Positions 39,938 through 53,320 of a stretch of DNA of 64,000 nucleotides are shown here, piece by piece. The position numbers and the translations under genes were made by a program. How positions within the stretch are numbered: position 1 is the first letter of the stretch; every line of letters begins with the position of its first letter. Origin of the DNA: Symsagittifera roscoffensis (taxonomy: Eukaryota > Xenacoelomorpha > Acoela > Convolutidae). The notes under the pieces are model-generated. The model was not told the origin of the DNA. It did no database searches and saw only the letters and a program-made list of their open reading frames with translations. The DNA is taken from assembly GCF_963678635.1 (NCBI RefSeq), contig NC_087070.1, positions 15,875,840 through 15,939,839 of the forward strand, given 5' to 3'.

Positions 39938-41557
39938 TCAATGTTCCATCTCCTCCTCCTGTGACATTGACTGAGCACTTTCAGTCTCTGTGTCTTGCAA
40001 CACGTCGGTAGCTATTCTGACGCTGTTGGAAGCAGTCCTCCAATACTTCTGCTCTTCTACTCTTTGTTTGCAAGAAGGTAGAGGATCAACGTTAGTCTCT
40101 CTGTTTCGGCAGAAGCTGTTGTGGAGGCACAACGTCACGTTTCTCTTCAAGTCTTCCTTCAACATTTCTTCTCTTTCTCTCCCATCACATTCACTTGTCC
40201 TAGACGTCCTCTTCAATGCGGTGATTACTGCATTCCGATGAGTTACAAAAGCTCGCTTGAACGCTACTACTCCAGGGTCTTTACGCAATCCAGACCTCCA
40301 CAGATAAGACGTTCCAGTCCACAGACTTCTGCCAGTCAGCTACCAGGTTTGACCCAGTCCTCTGGTCCCCAGCCAGGCAACTCTACTTTGTCTTCTCCGT
40401 TGCTCTTAGATGAGAATTATAGATGATGTTCAGGTCACGCAAGTTACAGTCTGAGTTCAGTTCCCTCTACACATCTATATTGATTCGCACGCAAAATCGA
40501 ATCGGCGTTAGGACTCGGACACCATGATGGCTTCATCAGTTCCCACACTACCATCAAACTCGTTCTTAGCAATTCGTCCGCGAATCCCAATCCAAGCTCC
40601 ACTCCGTTGTCAGATTTTGGCACTGAAGGTGCAGTCACTTTTTCCTCCAAGACTAGTCCCAGCTTGGTCTGCTGATTAGCAGCGCTTCTTATCGTTGCAA
40701 TTCTTGACCTCCAGAATCTTAGCAACACTGCTTGCTCATAATCAAAGAAGCAATCGCGTATATCTTTTTTTATGAAAGGGTTGTACGCCATCCCTATGAT
40801 TCCGGATACGTAACTGTGTGATTTCTTCCGGATCGGTCCACAGTATTCACTGGAGTTCGGCAGTGCTCCCATAGATTCTTTCGAGATCCTCATCTCCTTG
40901 TTAGAGAATCTCCTTATTTCGTCAATATTTTTCATAGGTTCCAGCTCCACAGGCTCCTTCATGTTTAATCGCATCGGCTTGCTCTGATGGATGTTCTAAA
41001 GTGCTAGCAAGAGCAAGGCTTTCGCTCGTTCATCGCCTTCTCTTAGCATCTTGACGCAAGTGTTCAATGCTGGCACTGAAATTTGTTCTATCATAAATCG
41101 AATGAAACAGAGAGCGTCTCTCCGCTTCGCGCACGCCACTGCTGCTCCTTCTTGGGTCATCAGATCTCTCACATTCGTCATTAAGAACACCTTTTCTCCC
41201 TTCGATCTTTTCCTTTCTTCCGAATCATATTCTGCGCATGTCAGTCCAATCATGCACCAAACAGCGAACCTCAGTTGTAACTCTGTTCTCACATAGGGTA
41301 TTGCTATCTTCGGCGTGATTCTCATTTCTTCTTCGAAGTATCGCAACACTACTGCTCTCCACGGAAGGCTCACCAACTGCTCGATCGTTTTCACGTGCAT
41401 TTCAGACGATACCAGAGTCCCGTATGCCTTCTGCTTCAAGGTGGTGCCTTGCGTCATCGTCTCCAAATAACCTTCCATGGCACTTTTGTCATCCAGAGCA
41501 ATTAAGTGCCCTCTGGCCAAATTTCTGTATTCCAACATCTCCATGTATCCCCCGACG
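39938..41557 (-). pseudogene. Partial minus cassette in unit X (blocks 6, 7 and end of 9)
   Basis: On the minus strand: block 6 (41557-40996, truncated at its N-terminus by the unit junction), block 7 (40974-40444) and the C-terminal half of block 9 (40288-39938). Block 8 and the start of block 9 are deleted. The proteins are nearly identical to those of unit Z. Confidence 0.9.
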
Positions 41558-41717
41558 TTTCCCGCGATTGTTAATTGGATGTTTTGATCTTCTATTTTTG
41601 AGATTTTTAGTTTCCGCGAGAAAATTGAGCATGACAGGCTCAATTCGAATTTTCTCCCAAGATTACGTAATCCATTTTGCTCAAGGTCAAACTTCCAAAT
41701 ATGACCGACTGGCACAA

Positions 41718-44515
41718 TATTGACAGTTCTTCATTACTTAAGTTAAATGATGCACGTATCAAACGATTTACCCAACTCAAAGAACAAATTCTTGATTGTT
41801 TTGGTTTTGTTGATTTCGCACTCAAGAATGATTTTTGTGATTATACACATTATAACAAACGACATAAAACTTTTGCGTGAATAGACTATGTTTTTATGAA
41901 ATTCGAAACAGAGTATGACTCTATGCAAAGCACTCAAATATCAATTTTTGATCATTTGCTCTTACACGTTTTTGTTAATCCATCTAACTTGTATCAGCGC
42001 GTCCCTAGTTACTGGAAATTAAATGAAAAAATTTTGAAAAACAACGCCAGCGTAATTCCTGAAGATCTAAAAAACTTTTTTAATAATGATTCACCAAGTA
42101 GTTACGAAAACTGTAAGCTTAATTTTCGTGACCTTCTGAGGTTTATTCAAGATAACAAAAAGCGTGTAGATCAGAAAGAACTTTACATATTGAAGTATCA
42201 CGAAAATGTTTTCAGAGATTGCATTCACAGCGGAAAAGCTCCGAACCCTAGTTTGATTGAAGAATATCATTTGGTGCTGGAACATCTTTAAAAAATTTCC
42301 AAGAAAAAATATTTTTCAGATTATCAAAAAATTCAGAAAACTCTTAGCTATATTTTTTGAGGGTGTGCCCAAATTTTGTAGTCTAAGGACCTCAAAGAAC
42401 ACAATTAACTCAATCAAGCGAATTCAAGTGGATCAGATCGTTTAGCATACGGATGAGGATATTCTTAATCAGTTTCGAAAGTATTTTTCAAATATTTTTT
42501 CAAATAGTTCTACAACAGACTCCGATCGACTACTAATGACATTTTTATCAAAAAACAAACTCAAAAATAATGAGAATGATGGCTATAATTACTTTACAGA
42601 AGATGAAATTCACTTGGCTATAAACAAGTTGAATTTTGTAAAGCTCGCCTGGACCAGAAGGCCTTACATCTCGGCTATATAAGACTTTCACGGATGAGTT
42701 TTGTTCAATTTTAACCAAAGTTTTTAATCATTTTGTTCATGATGGAAAACTTCCAAACAGTTTTTATTTAGCAATAATCAAACTGCTCCCGAAATCTGAA
42801 AATTACATAGCAGTACAAGATTTTCGCCCCATCAATCTCATGAATACCGACGCGAAAATCTTTGCTCATGTAGTCTGTAATAGAATTAAAAAAGACCTTT
42901 GCAAAGTTGTAAAAAACAATCAGCACGCGTATTTGCCTGTTTCATATGCAGACGACATAACTTGCCTTATCAAAATCCGATGTATTGACAGGTTGTTTCG
43001 CTTAATCGATACATTTTGCAAACAAACTCAAATGATGATTAACATAAGTAAAAGTGAAAGACTTTCCATACATGATTTTTCACCCTAAAACAGTCAAGGA
43101 AACAAAAATACTTGGTGTCTGGTTTTACACTTCCCAAAAAGTTGAAAATATTGAACTACTGAGTTCTCAAACTCAAAAACATCGCGGGTTAACTTCACTA
43201 AGTAAGGCCCAGTGAAGAGGGCCAAGTCATTAACACTGTCAGTTTATGTTCTCCCTAAATTTTTTCATTTGGCTCGTCATACATACTACAGTTAACTTGG
43301 ATACTGTTAGTAAACGCCAAGAGATATTAAATACAGAATTTAAAAAATCAAACAGACTCGACACACGGAAAAAAGTTTTATATCACCCCATCTTAGATGG
43401 TGGGGTAGGCTTACCATGCCTACAAATTAAACTTTTTAGTCTGAAAATTATCGATGTCTTTGCTTCCGATATGTCAGATCAAAATAATTTGTTACCAACA
43501 GAATTTATTTTCCCGAAAGAATTCAAAAGTTTGTTGAGAAATACGAACATCTCTTTTGAAATAAGTTCGAGTAGTGCAATAGTTTCAAACATTACCATTA
43601 GCCGTTTAATTATAACAATAAAGACAAAATTTGAGATTGTTAAATAATTCTGCTTACAAAATTGTACTTTTCATCGAGCTGCATTTTCCCGCTTGTGTTT
43701 TGCTGCAAACAATTTCCTCTGTTCAGAAGAAGAATTGATTAAATTTACAGGCAAAGTTTGGAAAAATTCAATGCTTGATGTATGGGAAAAAATTTTTCTT
43801 TATATATTTAGTACGCTCTTTTTAAAGATCGAGAAAAGCGGTGGTTTTTATTTCTTGAGAATGCCCCCGAATGTTTTATTGTAATTTAGAATGCGAAACA
43901 TTCGAACACATAATTTTCAGTTGTCCCTCGCTACAACCTTCAAGAAACATATTACAGATTAGCAATTGGCATGACGTTTTTGTATCAACCAACATTGCAA
44001 GGCCTAAGTATGTTGTTGCGGTTATTCGTGGTGCATATTCAAAATAATCGACGTCATGGAAAATCAACTTGCAAACATTGGTGTCATGGGAAGTATGGAA
44101 GATAACAAATACAAATGACTCCTTCTGATAAAAACTACAAGGAAATATTAGACTTCAGCAACAAACCAGGATACCCGGTATCCGGTAAAAGTAATATCAA
44201 CCAAACAAAAACTGCTAAGAAGTAGAAGGTAGATATATAAAGCGTACCAGGATACTCTGTATCCGGTACTAAAAAATGTATTTTAAGCACAAGTCACTGA
44301 AAGAATAAAAACAGTTTGCCGATCAGGACAGCCAGTATCCGTTTGGGGACAGAAACAGTTCAGAAACTATCTAGACGAGTTCTCAACAATTTAGAAGGTG
44401 TTTCTTGTGTTAATAATTAGGCTACTAACTCGATAAGTTGTTTTTGAGAAATATGATGTTATTTGATGTACATATTGATTATGAAACTCAAACTCAACTA
44501 AAAAAAATTAATTTA
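41718..44515 (+). pseudogene. Dead LINE in unit Y
   Basis: The same truncation start and the same RT motif A/B deletion (near 42940) as in unit X, so it was copied by segmental duplication and not by retrotransposition. Private changes include an indel near 43205 that removes the LSKSLR stretch. Confidence 0.9.
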
Positions 44516-44781
44516 AAATTTCAAAAAAACTGCAGGAAAATGTTGTTCATGATTACCTAATTATATTATGTAATTACAGTTATTTATAAATAATTGGTTT
44601 AAAAGTTTTAGAGCCTGTTTAGACATGTTTCTCTTTTTTCAGATCTTTGATCGTTTTGTAAATATTGTAAAAAAATTTTAATCCTGATGATGCACAAAAT
44701 GTGCGAAAACGTTTGAATTAACATTTTAAATTGCTTATATAAAAAAAACATTAAAAGGGGCCTTGTTGCTTCTTTTGTAAT

Positions 44782-45310
44782 TTCTAACGCGAAACATTCG
44801 AACATCTAATTTTTAGTTGTTTCTCGCTAAAACCTTCAAGAGACATATTACAGATTAAAAATTGACGTGACGTTTCTGTTTCAACAAACGTTGCTAAAGT
44901 CAAGTAGGCTGTACGGTTATTCGTGGCACATACTCAAGATCATCAACGTCATGGAAAATCAATTTTCAAATGTTTGTGCTATGGGAAATATGGAAGATAC
45001 GAAACAAAAATTGCTCCTTCTGATAACAATTATCCAGGATATGTTAGACTTCAGCAAAAAGCCAGAACACCCGGTATCCGGTAAGTTTAACGTGACTCGA
45101 ACACAAACTGAAGCTAAAATGTACAATTTAGATATTTCAAGTGTACCAGGAAACTATAAAATGTTTTTAAAGCCCAAGTCAAAGACAACAAGATTTAATT
45201 GCGAAAACAGAATCTGGTCGAACAAAAACTGTTTAGGAGCAGCTCAGAGACTATCTAGACGAGCTACATGTTGATTATGAAACCCTAAACTAAGTAATCC
45301 TAATTTACAA
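44782..45310 (+). pseudogene. Second LINE 3'-end fragment (unit Y)
   Basis: The unit Y counterpart of 38027-38565, with a few base differences. Confidence 0.75.
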
Positions 45311-46694
45311 TTCTAAGAACAAGTGCCAGTGCAGAGCATCGAGACTCGCAAACCCCAAGAGAATACAAAGTTCTGATTCACTGAAATCATGAAACTACCA
45401 AAAAGCACTGGTGGGAAATCAGTCACAAATAGAGGAGTGTAACATTCGGCCGGAAGTACATATCGACGGAAAATAAAGCTAGGTTCTGAAACGACTGGCT
45501 AGCGTCTAAACACAGCTCTATATGCTTTTCACCGTCTCTGCCAAAGCCAGTTCTTTTGGTGGTTTTCCTAATATCGGGTCGACAAAAGCGTTACTGCTTT
45601 CAGGCTTCGACTAGAACGCTCAAATTAATTTAATTATATGCAAAAAATAGTGAGCTCATGGCTGGGTATCAGTATCTCCAGACCACGGGGTCACTCCTAA
45701 AAACAGGGCTACTACTTTTTATTATATTACTGTTGTTTTTGTTCAGTAGATAAAAATCATCATCTCCATCGAAAATGGATCAACCTTTTCCCCAACTCCT
45801 AGCTTCTCATTATCTGAAAACGAACTTCGTATTAATTAATTTCAACTCAGGACATTCCGGGAAGCTAAAAGTTTGTATAAAACAGTTCAAGTCTCAATCC
45901 CGAGACCCCTCCGGATTCTGGAATCCAGGGAAATAGCACTTCTATTTCTTTCCGTAAGGCTAGACGCGCCGTCCCAACACCCTTCTTTTTTCTCGGGTTC
46001 TACGTTGTAACGATTGTAGCAGCACAAGCGTCACAATTTGGAATGGTCCCTGACAATCTCCAATTACATTTTCAATCTGTTGTCATTTTCTCGTAGTTGT
46101 TTTTACTGCGACTATTGATGTTGTGTTTTCGCCGTTTTAGTGTGCGCGAAATAATAAAAGGTTACGTGTCGTTCATTTCTAAAAGGAAATTTTAAAAATT
46201 AGCATGTCACTTAAGACTAACCCTTCCCGATTTGTCCCATCGTTCAAATAACGTCGCTAATTCATTAAAATCATCAATCTTCCCAGTTCGATGTTCTTTT
46301 TTCTAATCGATAAAAATTCGATTGCGTAACTGCATTTTCGTACATTCTGGTCGAATGTCACATACTCCTCGGACAGCCCGGTCAATGTCCTCATTGAGTC
46401 TCCTAGTCTTCATCAAAATGGTACAGTGCCATCGAACAGAATTTACAAAATGCATAAAACACTTTTCTTCGCCTCATATTAACTCACTGCAGAATACAAA
46501 TGGCATCATACCACACTACTATAGCCTTCCAAATTCTTTCACTAATCTGCACTTTCGAGGATATGACTGAAGATAAAACATTTTTTTTAGACTTCCAACG
46601 TCCATGTCTCGATTTGAAGTTTTTTCTCCTAGGTTTAAAACTTCTAAATTCTTCTAATTTTCTTTCTTTTTGCATCTTGTTCTTCGGCCATTTG
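45311..46694. other. Non-coding tail region (unit Y)
   Basis: The counterpart of 38566-39937 with minor differences. No gene is supported. Confidence 0.5.
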
Positions 46695-49557
46695 TCAATG
46701 TTCCATCTCCTCCTCCTGTGACATTGACTGAGCACTTTCAGTCTCTGTGTCTTGCAACACGTCGGTAGCTATTCTGACGCTGTTGGAAGCAGTCCTCCAA
46801 TACTTCTGCTCTTCTACTCTTTGTTTGCAAGAAGGTAGAGGATCAACGTTAGTCTCTCTGTTTCGGCAGAAGCTGTTGTGGAGGCACAACGTCACGTTTC
46901 TCTTCAAGTCTTCCTTCAACATTTCTTCTCTTTCTCTCCCATCACATTCACTTGTCCTAGACGTCCTCTTCAATGCGGTGATTACTGCATTCCGATGAGT
47001 TACAAAAGCTCGCTTGAACGCTACTACTCCAGGGTCTTTACGCAATCCAGACCTCCACAGATAAGACGTTCCAGTCCACAGACTTCTGCCAGTCAGCTAC
47101 CAGGTTGCCAGTCAGCTGCCAGTCAGCTACCAGTCAGCTACCGATACGCACTGTACACTCTGCTATGCTTCGACATATGCTTCTTGGCATATTCATACAA
47201 CCATACTGTCATGTTGACTCTAAATCATGACATCAGTCGTCTTCTGGCGCATATCTTTTTCACTTCCATCGGAATATTCAGGATTTTGCACGTTGTCTCA
47301 AAAAGATCTAAATCTTTTAGACAATCCAATTCCTGCAAATGCTCTTTCGTAGGCGTTTCTTGTCGATTGTTCTCTTTTAAATGAGCTCCCAGCCATTGTA
47401 TCGCCATCATAACTCCGACGATCACTATCGTTATGGGCTGTGATGAATTTAATAAACCCATAGAGAGAAGCTCTCCACAGTCCCAGATCAACACCAGAGA
47501 ACTACGCCCGGGATACCACCATGTTTGTAGCAAGCAATGGCAGGGGAACTCATCATGTGTCAACATGATGCTCCTCTAATAACGCTTTCCCGACGCTTCC
47601 AGTAGTGGTTCCACCTCCATCATCACTCGTTGGACTTCATCATTCTCGTCCACTGCATTGCAATCCGTGACTTTTGATCCTTTCTGCTTTTGTCTTTCAA
47701 AGTCACTAAAATTCCCACTGGCAAATCCCATGAACTTTTTTCCAAGTATCAATTCTAATTCCTTTTCGGTTCTAAGACCATTTTGCACAGTAACTCGTAA
47801 GATTTTGCTGACATTCTCGCTAATCTTACGCATTTTGGCACTGAGAAAGCTTGATCCACGATCGTTCTCGTTTCTTCTTCACATCTACCGCTACAAAATG
47901 ATTTGGGTAGCTGCTCTTGCACATTGGAGCTAGAAATGATCCCACTAAAAATCTCGCTCCCGTCGGTCTACGATAAGTTTCACTATGCCGGATGTTCAAT
48001 TCCGCCTCGATCGCTTCTCTCCACTTTCTAATATACTTCCGCTCGGTTTGCAACTCTCCCGGAAACACTTGTACAATGATGATCGTAACCATCTCATGCC
48101 TTTGTTCTAGATTCAATAATGACTCTAAAGAACCAAACATGCTGTAGAATCTTAGTGCATTCACTAGATCACCTCGGTTCCTCCATGGCATTCTGCAATC
48201 ACTTCCGTTTCCGTTTTCGCCTTCATCACAATGTTACCAAACAAAATCATCAATTGCTTGTATTGTTTCTCCAGGGTCTTTACGCAATCCAGACCTCCAC
48301 AGATGGGACGTTCCAGTCACCAGACTTCTGCCAGTCAGCTACCAGGTTTGACCCAGTCCTCTGGTCCCCAGCCAGGCAACTCTACTTTGTCTTCTCCGTT
48401 GCTCTTAGAGGAGATGTACAGATGATGTTCAGGTCACGCAAGTTACAGTCTGAGTTCAGTTCCCTCTGCACATCTATATTGATTTGCACGCAATATCGAA
48501 TCGGCGTTAGGACTCGGACACCATGATGGCTTCATCAGTTCCCACACTACCATCAAACTCGTTCTTAGCAATTCGTCCGCGAATCCCAATCCAAGCTCCA
48601 CTCCGTTGTCAGATTTTGGCACTGAAGGTGCAGTCACTTTTTCCTCCAAGACTAGTCCCAGCTTGGTCTGCTAATTAGCAGCGTTTCTTATCGTTGCAAT
48701 TCTTGACCTCCAGAATCTTAGCAACACTGCTTGCTCATAATCAAAGAAGCAATCGCGTATATCTTTTTTTATGAAAGGGTTGTACGCCATCTCTATGATT
48801 CCGGATACGTAACTGTGTGATTTCTTCCGGATCGGTCCACAGTATTCACTGGAGTTCGGCAGTGCTCCCATAGATTCTTTCGAGATCCTCATCTCCTTGT
48901 TAGAGAATCTCCTTATTTCGTCAATATTTTTCGTAGGTTCCAGCTCCACAGGCTCCTTCATGTTTAATCGCATCGGCTTGCTCTGATGGATGTTCTAAAG
49001 TGCTAGCAAGAGCAAGGCTTTCGCTCGTTCATCGCCTTCTCTTAGCATCTTGACGCAAGTGTTCAATGCTGGCACTGAAATTTGTTCTATCATAAATCGA
49101 ATGAAACAGAGAGCGTCTCTCCGCTTCGCGCACTCCACTGCTGCTCCTTCTTGGGTCATCAGATCTCTCACATTCGCCATTAAGAACACCTTTTCTCCCT
49201 TCGATATTTTCCTTTCTTCCGAATCATATTCTACGCATGTCAGTCCAATCATGCACCAAACAGCGAACCTCAGTTGTAACTCTGTTCTCACATAGGGTAT
49301 TGCTATCTTCGGCGTGATTCTCATTTCTTCTTCGAAGTATCGCAACACTACTGCTCTCCACGGAAGGCTCACCAACTGCTCGATCGTTTTCACGTGCATT
49401 TCAGACAATACCAGAGTCCCTTATGCCTTCTGCTTCAAGGTGGTGCCTTGCGTCATCGTCTCCAAATAACCTTCCATGGCACTTTTGTCATCCAGAGCAA
49501 TTAAGTGTCCTCTGGCCAAATTGTTGTATTCCAACATCTCCATGTATCCACCGACGT
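46695..49557 (-). pseudogene. Partial minus cassette in unit Y (blocks 6 to 9)
   Basis: Block 6 (49557-48995 with a frameshift near 49415), block 7 (48973-48443 with an internal stop near 48672), block 8 (48191-47576) and block 9 in two pieces (47566-47225 and 47045-46695) separated by the misplaced 80-bp copy. The N-terminus is cut at the same place as in X. Confidence 0.9.
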
Positions 49558-49732
49558 TTCCTGCGATTGTTAATCGGATGTTCTGATCTTCTATTTTTGA
49601 GATTTTTAGTTTCCGCGAGAAAATTGAGCATGACAGGCTCAATTCGAATTTTTGAAAAATTCAATTTTATCCCAAGATTACGTAATCCATATTGCTCAAG
49701 GTCAAACTTCCAAATATGACCGACTGGCACAA

Positions 49733-52545
49733 TATTGACAGTTCTTCATTACTTAGGTTAAATGATGCACGTATCAAACGATTTACCCAACTCAAAGATC
49801 AAATTCTTGATTGTTTTGGTTTTGTTGATTTCGCACTCAAGAATGATTTTTGTGATTATACACATTATAACAAACGACATAAAACTTTTGCGTGAAAAGA
49901 CTATGTTTTTATGAAATTCGAAACAGAGTATGACTCTATGCAAAGCACTCAAATATCAATTTTTGATCATTTGCTCTTACACGTTTTTGTTAATCCATCT
50001 AACTTGTATCAGCGCATCCCTAGTTACTGGAAATTAAATGAAAAATTTTGAAAAACAATGCCAGCGTAATTCGTGAAGATCTAAAAAACTTTTTTGAAAA
50101 TGATTCACCAAGTAGTTACGAAAACTGTAAGCATAATTTTCGTGACCTTCTGAGGTTTATTCAAGATAACAAAAAGCGTGTAGATCAGAAAAAACTTTAT
50201 ATATTGAAGTATCACGAAAATGTTTTCAGAGATTGCATTCACAGCGGAAAAGCTCCGAACCCTAGTTTGATTGAAGAACGTCATTTGGTGCTGAAACATC
50301 TTCAAAAAGTTTCCAAGAAAAAAGATTTTTCAGATTATCAAAAATTTCAGAAAACTCTTAGCTATATTTTTGAGGGTGTGCCCAAATTTTGTAGTCTATG
50401 GACCTCAAAGAACACAATTAACTCAATCAAGCGAATTCAAGTGGATCAGATCGTTTAGCATACGGATGAGGATATTCTTAATCAATTTCGAAAGTATTTT
50501 TCAAATATTTTTTCAAATAGTTCTACAACAGACTCCGATCGACTACTAATGACATTTTTATCAAAAAACAAACTCAAAAATAATGAGAATGATGGCTATA
50601 ATTACTTTACAGAAGATGAAATTCACTTGGCTATAAACAAGTTGAATTTTGTAAAGCTCGCCTGGACCAGAAGGCCTTACATCTCGGCTATATAAGTTTT
50701 TCACGGATGAGTTTTGTTCAATTTTAACCAAAGTTTTTAATCATTTTGTTCATGATGGAAAACTTCCAAAAAGTTTTCATTTAGCAATAATCAAACTGCT
50801 CCCGAAATCTGAAAATGACATAGCAGTACAAGATTTTTGCCCCATCAATCTCATGAATACCGACGCGAAAATCTTTGCCCATGTAGTCTGTAATAGAATT
50901 AAAAAAGACCTTTGCAAAGTTGTAAAAAACAATTAGCACGCGTATTTGCCTGTTTCATATGCAGACGACATAACTTGCCTTATCAAAATGTATTGATGTA
51001 TTGACAGGTTGTTTTGCTTAATCGATACATTTTGCAAACAAACTCAATTGATGATTAACATAAGTAAAAGTGAAAGGCTTTCCATACCTGATTTTTCACC
51101 CTAAAACAGTCAAGGAAACAAAAATACTTGGTGTCTGGTTTTACACTTCCCAAAAAGTTGAAAATATTGAACTACTGAGTTCTCAAACTCAAAAACATCG
51201 CGGGTTAACTTCACTAAGTAAATCTTTGAGGGCCAAGTCATTAAAACTGTCAGTTTATGTTCTCCCTAAATTTTTTCATTTGGCTCGTCATCCTACAGTT
51301 AACTTGGATACTGTTAGTAAACGCCTAGAGAAATTAAATACAGAATTAAAAAAATCAAGCAGACTCGACACACGGAAAAAAGTTTTATATCACCCCATCT
51401 TAGATGGTGGGGTAGGCTTACCATGCCTCCAATTTAAACTTTTTAGTCTGAAAATTATCGATGTCTTTGCTTCCGATATGTCAGATCAAAATAATTTGTT
51501 ACCAACAGAATTTATTTTCCCGAAAGAATTCAAAAGTTTGTTGAGAAATACAAACATCTCTATTCAAATAAGTTCGAGTAGTGCAATAATTTCAAACATT
51601 ACCATTAGCCGTTTAATTATAACAATAAAGACAAAATCTTGAGATTTTTAATTAATTCTGCTTACAAAACTGTACTTTTCATCAAGCTGCATTTTCCCGC
51701 TTGTGTTTTGCTGCAAACAATTTCCTCTGTTCAGAAGAAGAATTGATTAAATTTACAGGCAAAGTTTGGAAAAATTCAATGCCTGATGTATGGGAAAAAA
51801 ATTTTCTTTTTTTTATTTTTAGTACGCTCTTTTTAAAGATCGAGAAAAGCGGTGGTTTTTCTTTCTTGAGAATGCCCCCGAATGTTCTATTGTAATTTAG
51901 AATGCGAAACATTCGAACACATAATTTTCAATTGTCCCTCACTACAACCTTCAAGAAACATATTACAGATTAGCAATTGGCATGACGTTTTTGTATCAAC
52001 CAACATTGCAAGGCCTAAGTATGTTGTTGCGGTTATTCGTGGTGCATATTCAAAATAATCGACGTCATGGAAAATCAACTTGCAAACATTGGTGTCATGG
52101 GAAGTATGGAAGATAAGAAATACAAATTACTCCTTCTGATAAAAACTACAAGGAAATATTAGACTTCAGCAACAAACCAGGATACCCGGTATCCGGTAAA
52201 AGTAATATCAACCGAACAAAAACTGCTAAGAAGTAAAAGGTAGATAAAAAAAGCGTACCAGGATACTTTGTATCCTGTACTAAAAAATGTATTTTAAGCA
52301 CAAGTCACTGAAAGAATAAAAACAGTTTGCCGATCAGGACAGCCAGTATCCGTTTGGGGACAGAAACAGTTCAGAAACTATCTAGACGAGTTCTCAACAA
52401 TTTAGAAGGTGTTTCTTGTGTTAATAATTAGGCTACTAACTCGATAAGTTGTTTTTGACAAATATGATGTTATTTGATGTACATATTGATTATGAAACTC
52501 AAACTCAACTAAAAAAAATTAATTTAAAATTTCAAAAAAATTGCA
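49733..52545 (+). pseudogene. Dead LINE in unit Z
   Basis: The same start and internal deletion as X and Y (join near 50956). Private differences include a small duplication around 50985 (tgtattgatgtattgac) and a stop within HAYLP (aattagcacg). Confidence 0.9.
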
Positions 52546-52794
52546 GGAAAATGTTGTTCATGATTACCTAATTATATTATGTAATTACAGTTGTTTATAA
52601 ACAATTGGTTTAAAAGTTTTAGAGCCTGTTTAGCCATGTTTCTCATTTTTCAGATCTTTGATCGTTTTGTAAATATTATAAAAAAATTTAATCCTGATGA
52701 TGCACAAAATGTGCGAAAACGTTTGAATTAACATTTTAAATTGCTTATATAAAAAAAACATAAAAAGGGGCCTTGTTGCTTCTTTTGTAATTTC

Positions 52795-53320
52795 TAACGC
52801 GAAACATTCGAACATCTAGTTTTTAGTTGTTTCTCGCTAAAACCTTCAAGAGACATATTACAGATTAAAAATTGACGTGACGTTTTTGTTTCAACAAACG
52901 TTGCTAAAGTCAAGTAGGCTGTACGGTTATTCGTGGCACATACTCAAGATCAAAAACGTCATGGAAAATCAATTTTCAAATTTTTGTGCTATGGGAAATA
53001 TGGAAGATACGAAACAAAAATTGCTCCTTCTGATAACAATTATCCAGGATATGTAAGACTTCAGCAAAAAGCCAGAATACCCGGTATCCGGTAAGTTTAA
53101 CGTGAATAGAACACAAACTGAAGCTAAAATGTACAATTTAGATATTTTAAGTGTACCAGGAAACTATAAAATGTTTTTAAAGCCCAAGTCAAAGACAACA
53201 AGATTTAATTGCGAAACCAGAATCTGGTCAAACAAAAACTGTTTAGGAGCAGCTCAGAGACTATCTAGACAAGCTACATGTTGATTATGAAACCCTAAAC
53301 TAAGTAATCCTAATTTACAA
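52795..53320 (+). pseudogene. Second LINE 3'-end fragment (unit Z)
   Basis: The unit Z counterpart of 38027-38565. The accidental frame seen in X and Y is broken here by a stop near 53055, supporting the view that it is not coding. Confidence 0.75.

Larger units (their letters stand above)
34808..41557. repeat. Segmental tandem duplication, unit X (6.75 kb)
   Basis: Unit X runs from the cccgcgattgtta word to the junction at about 41557 and holds a dead plus-strand LINE, a second LINE 3' fragment, a non-coding stretch and the minus-strand cassette 3' part. Compared with Y it lacks about 1.24 kb between two copies of gggtctttacgcaatcc, consistent with one deletion by recombination between direct repeats. 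Confidence 0.9.
41558..49557. repeat. Segmental tandem duplication, unit Y (8.0 kb)
   Basis: It begins and ends at the same junction (ccgacgttt joined to ccgcgattgtta). The content is the same as X plus cassette blocks 8 and 9. About 80 bp at 47031-47107 are a misplaced copy of 48272-48345, flanked by repeated gccagtcagctacc words. The misplaced copy interrupts block 9 and is absent from Z at the matching position (55019). Confidence 0.9.

Noticed and set aside
40121-40426. Ser/Gln-rich plus-strand frames repeated at 46878 and 54866
   Set aside because: They are antisense to cassette block 9 and neighbouring blocks, which are supported by homology to the plus copy.
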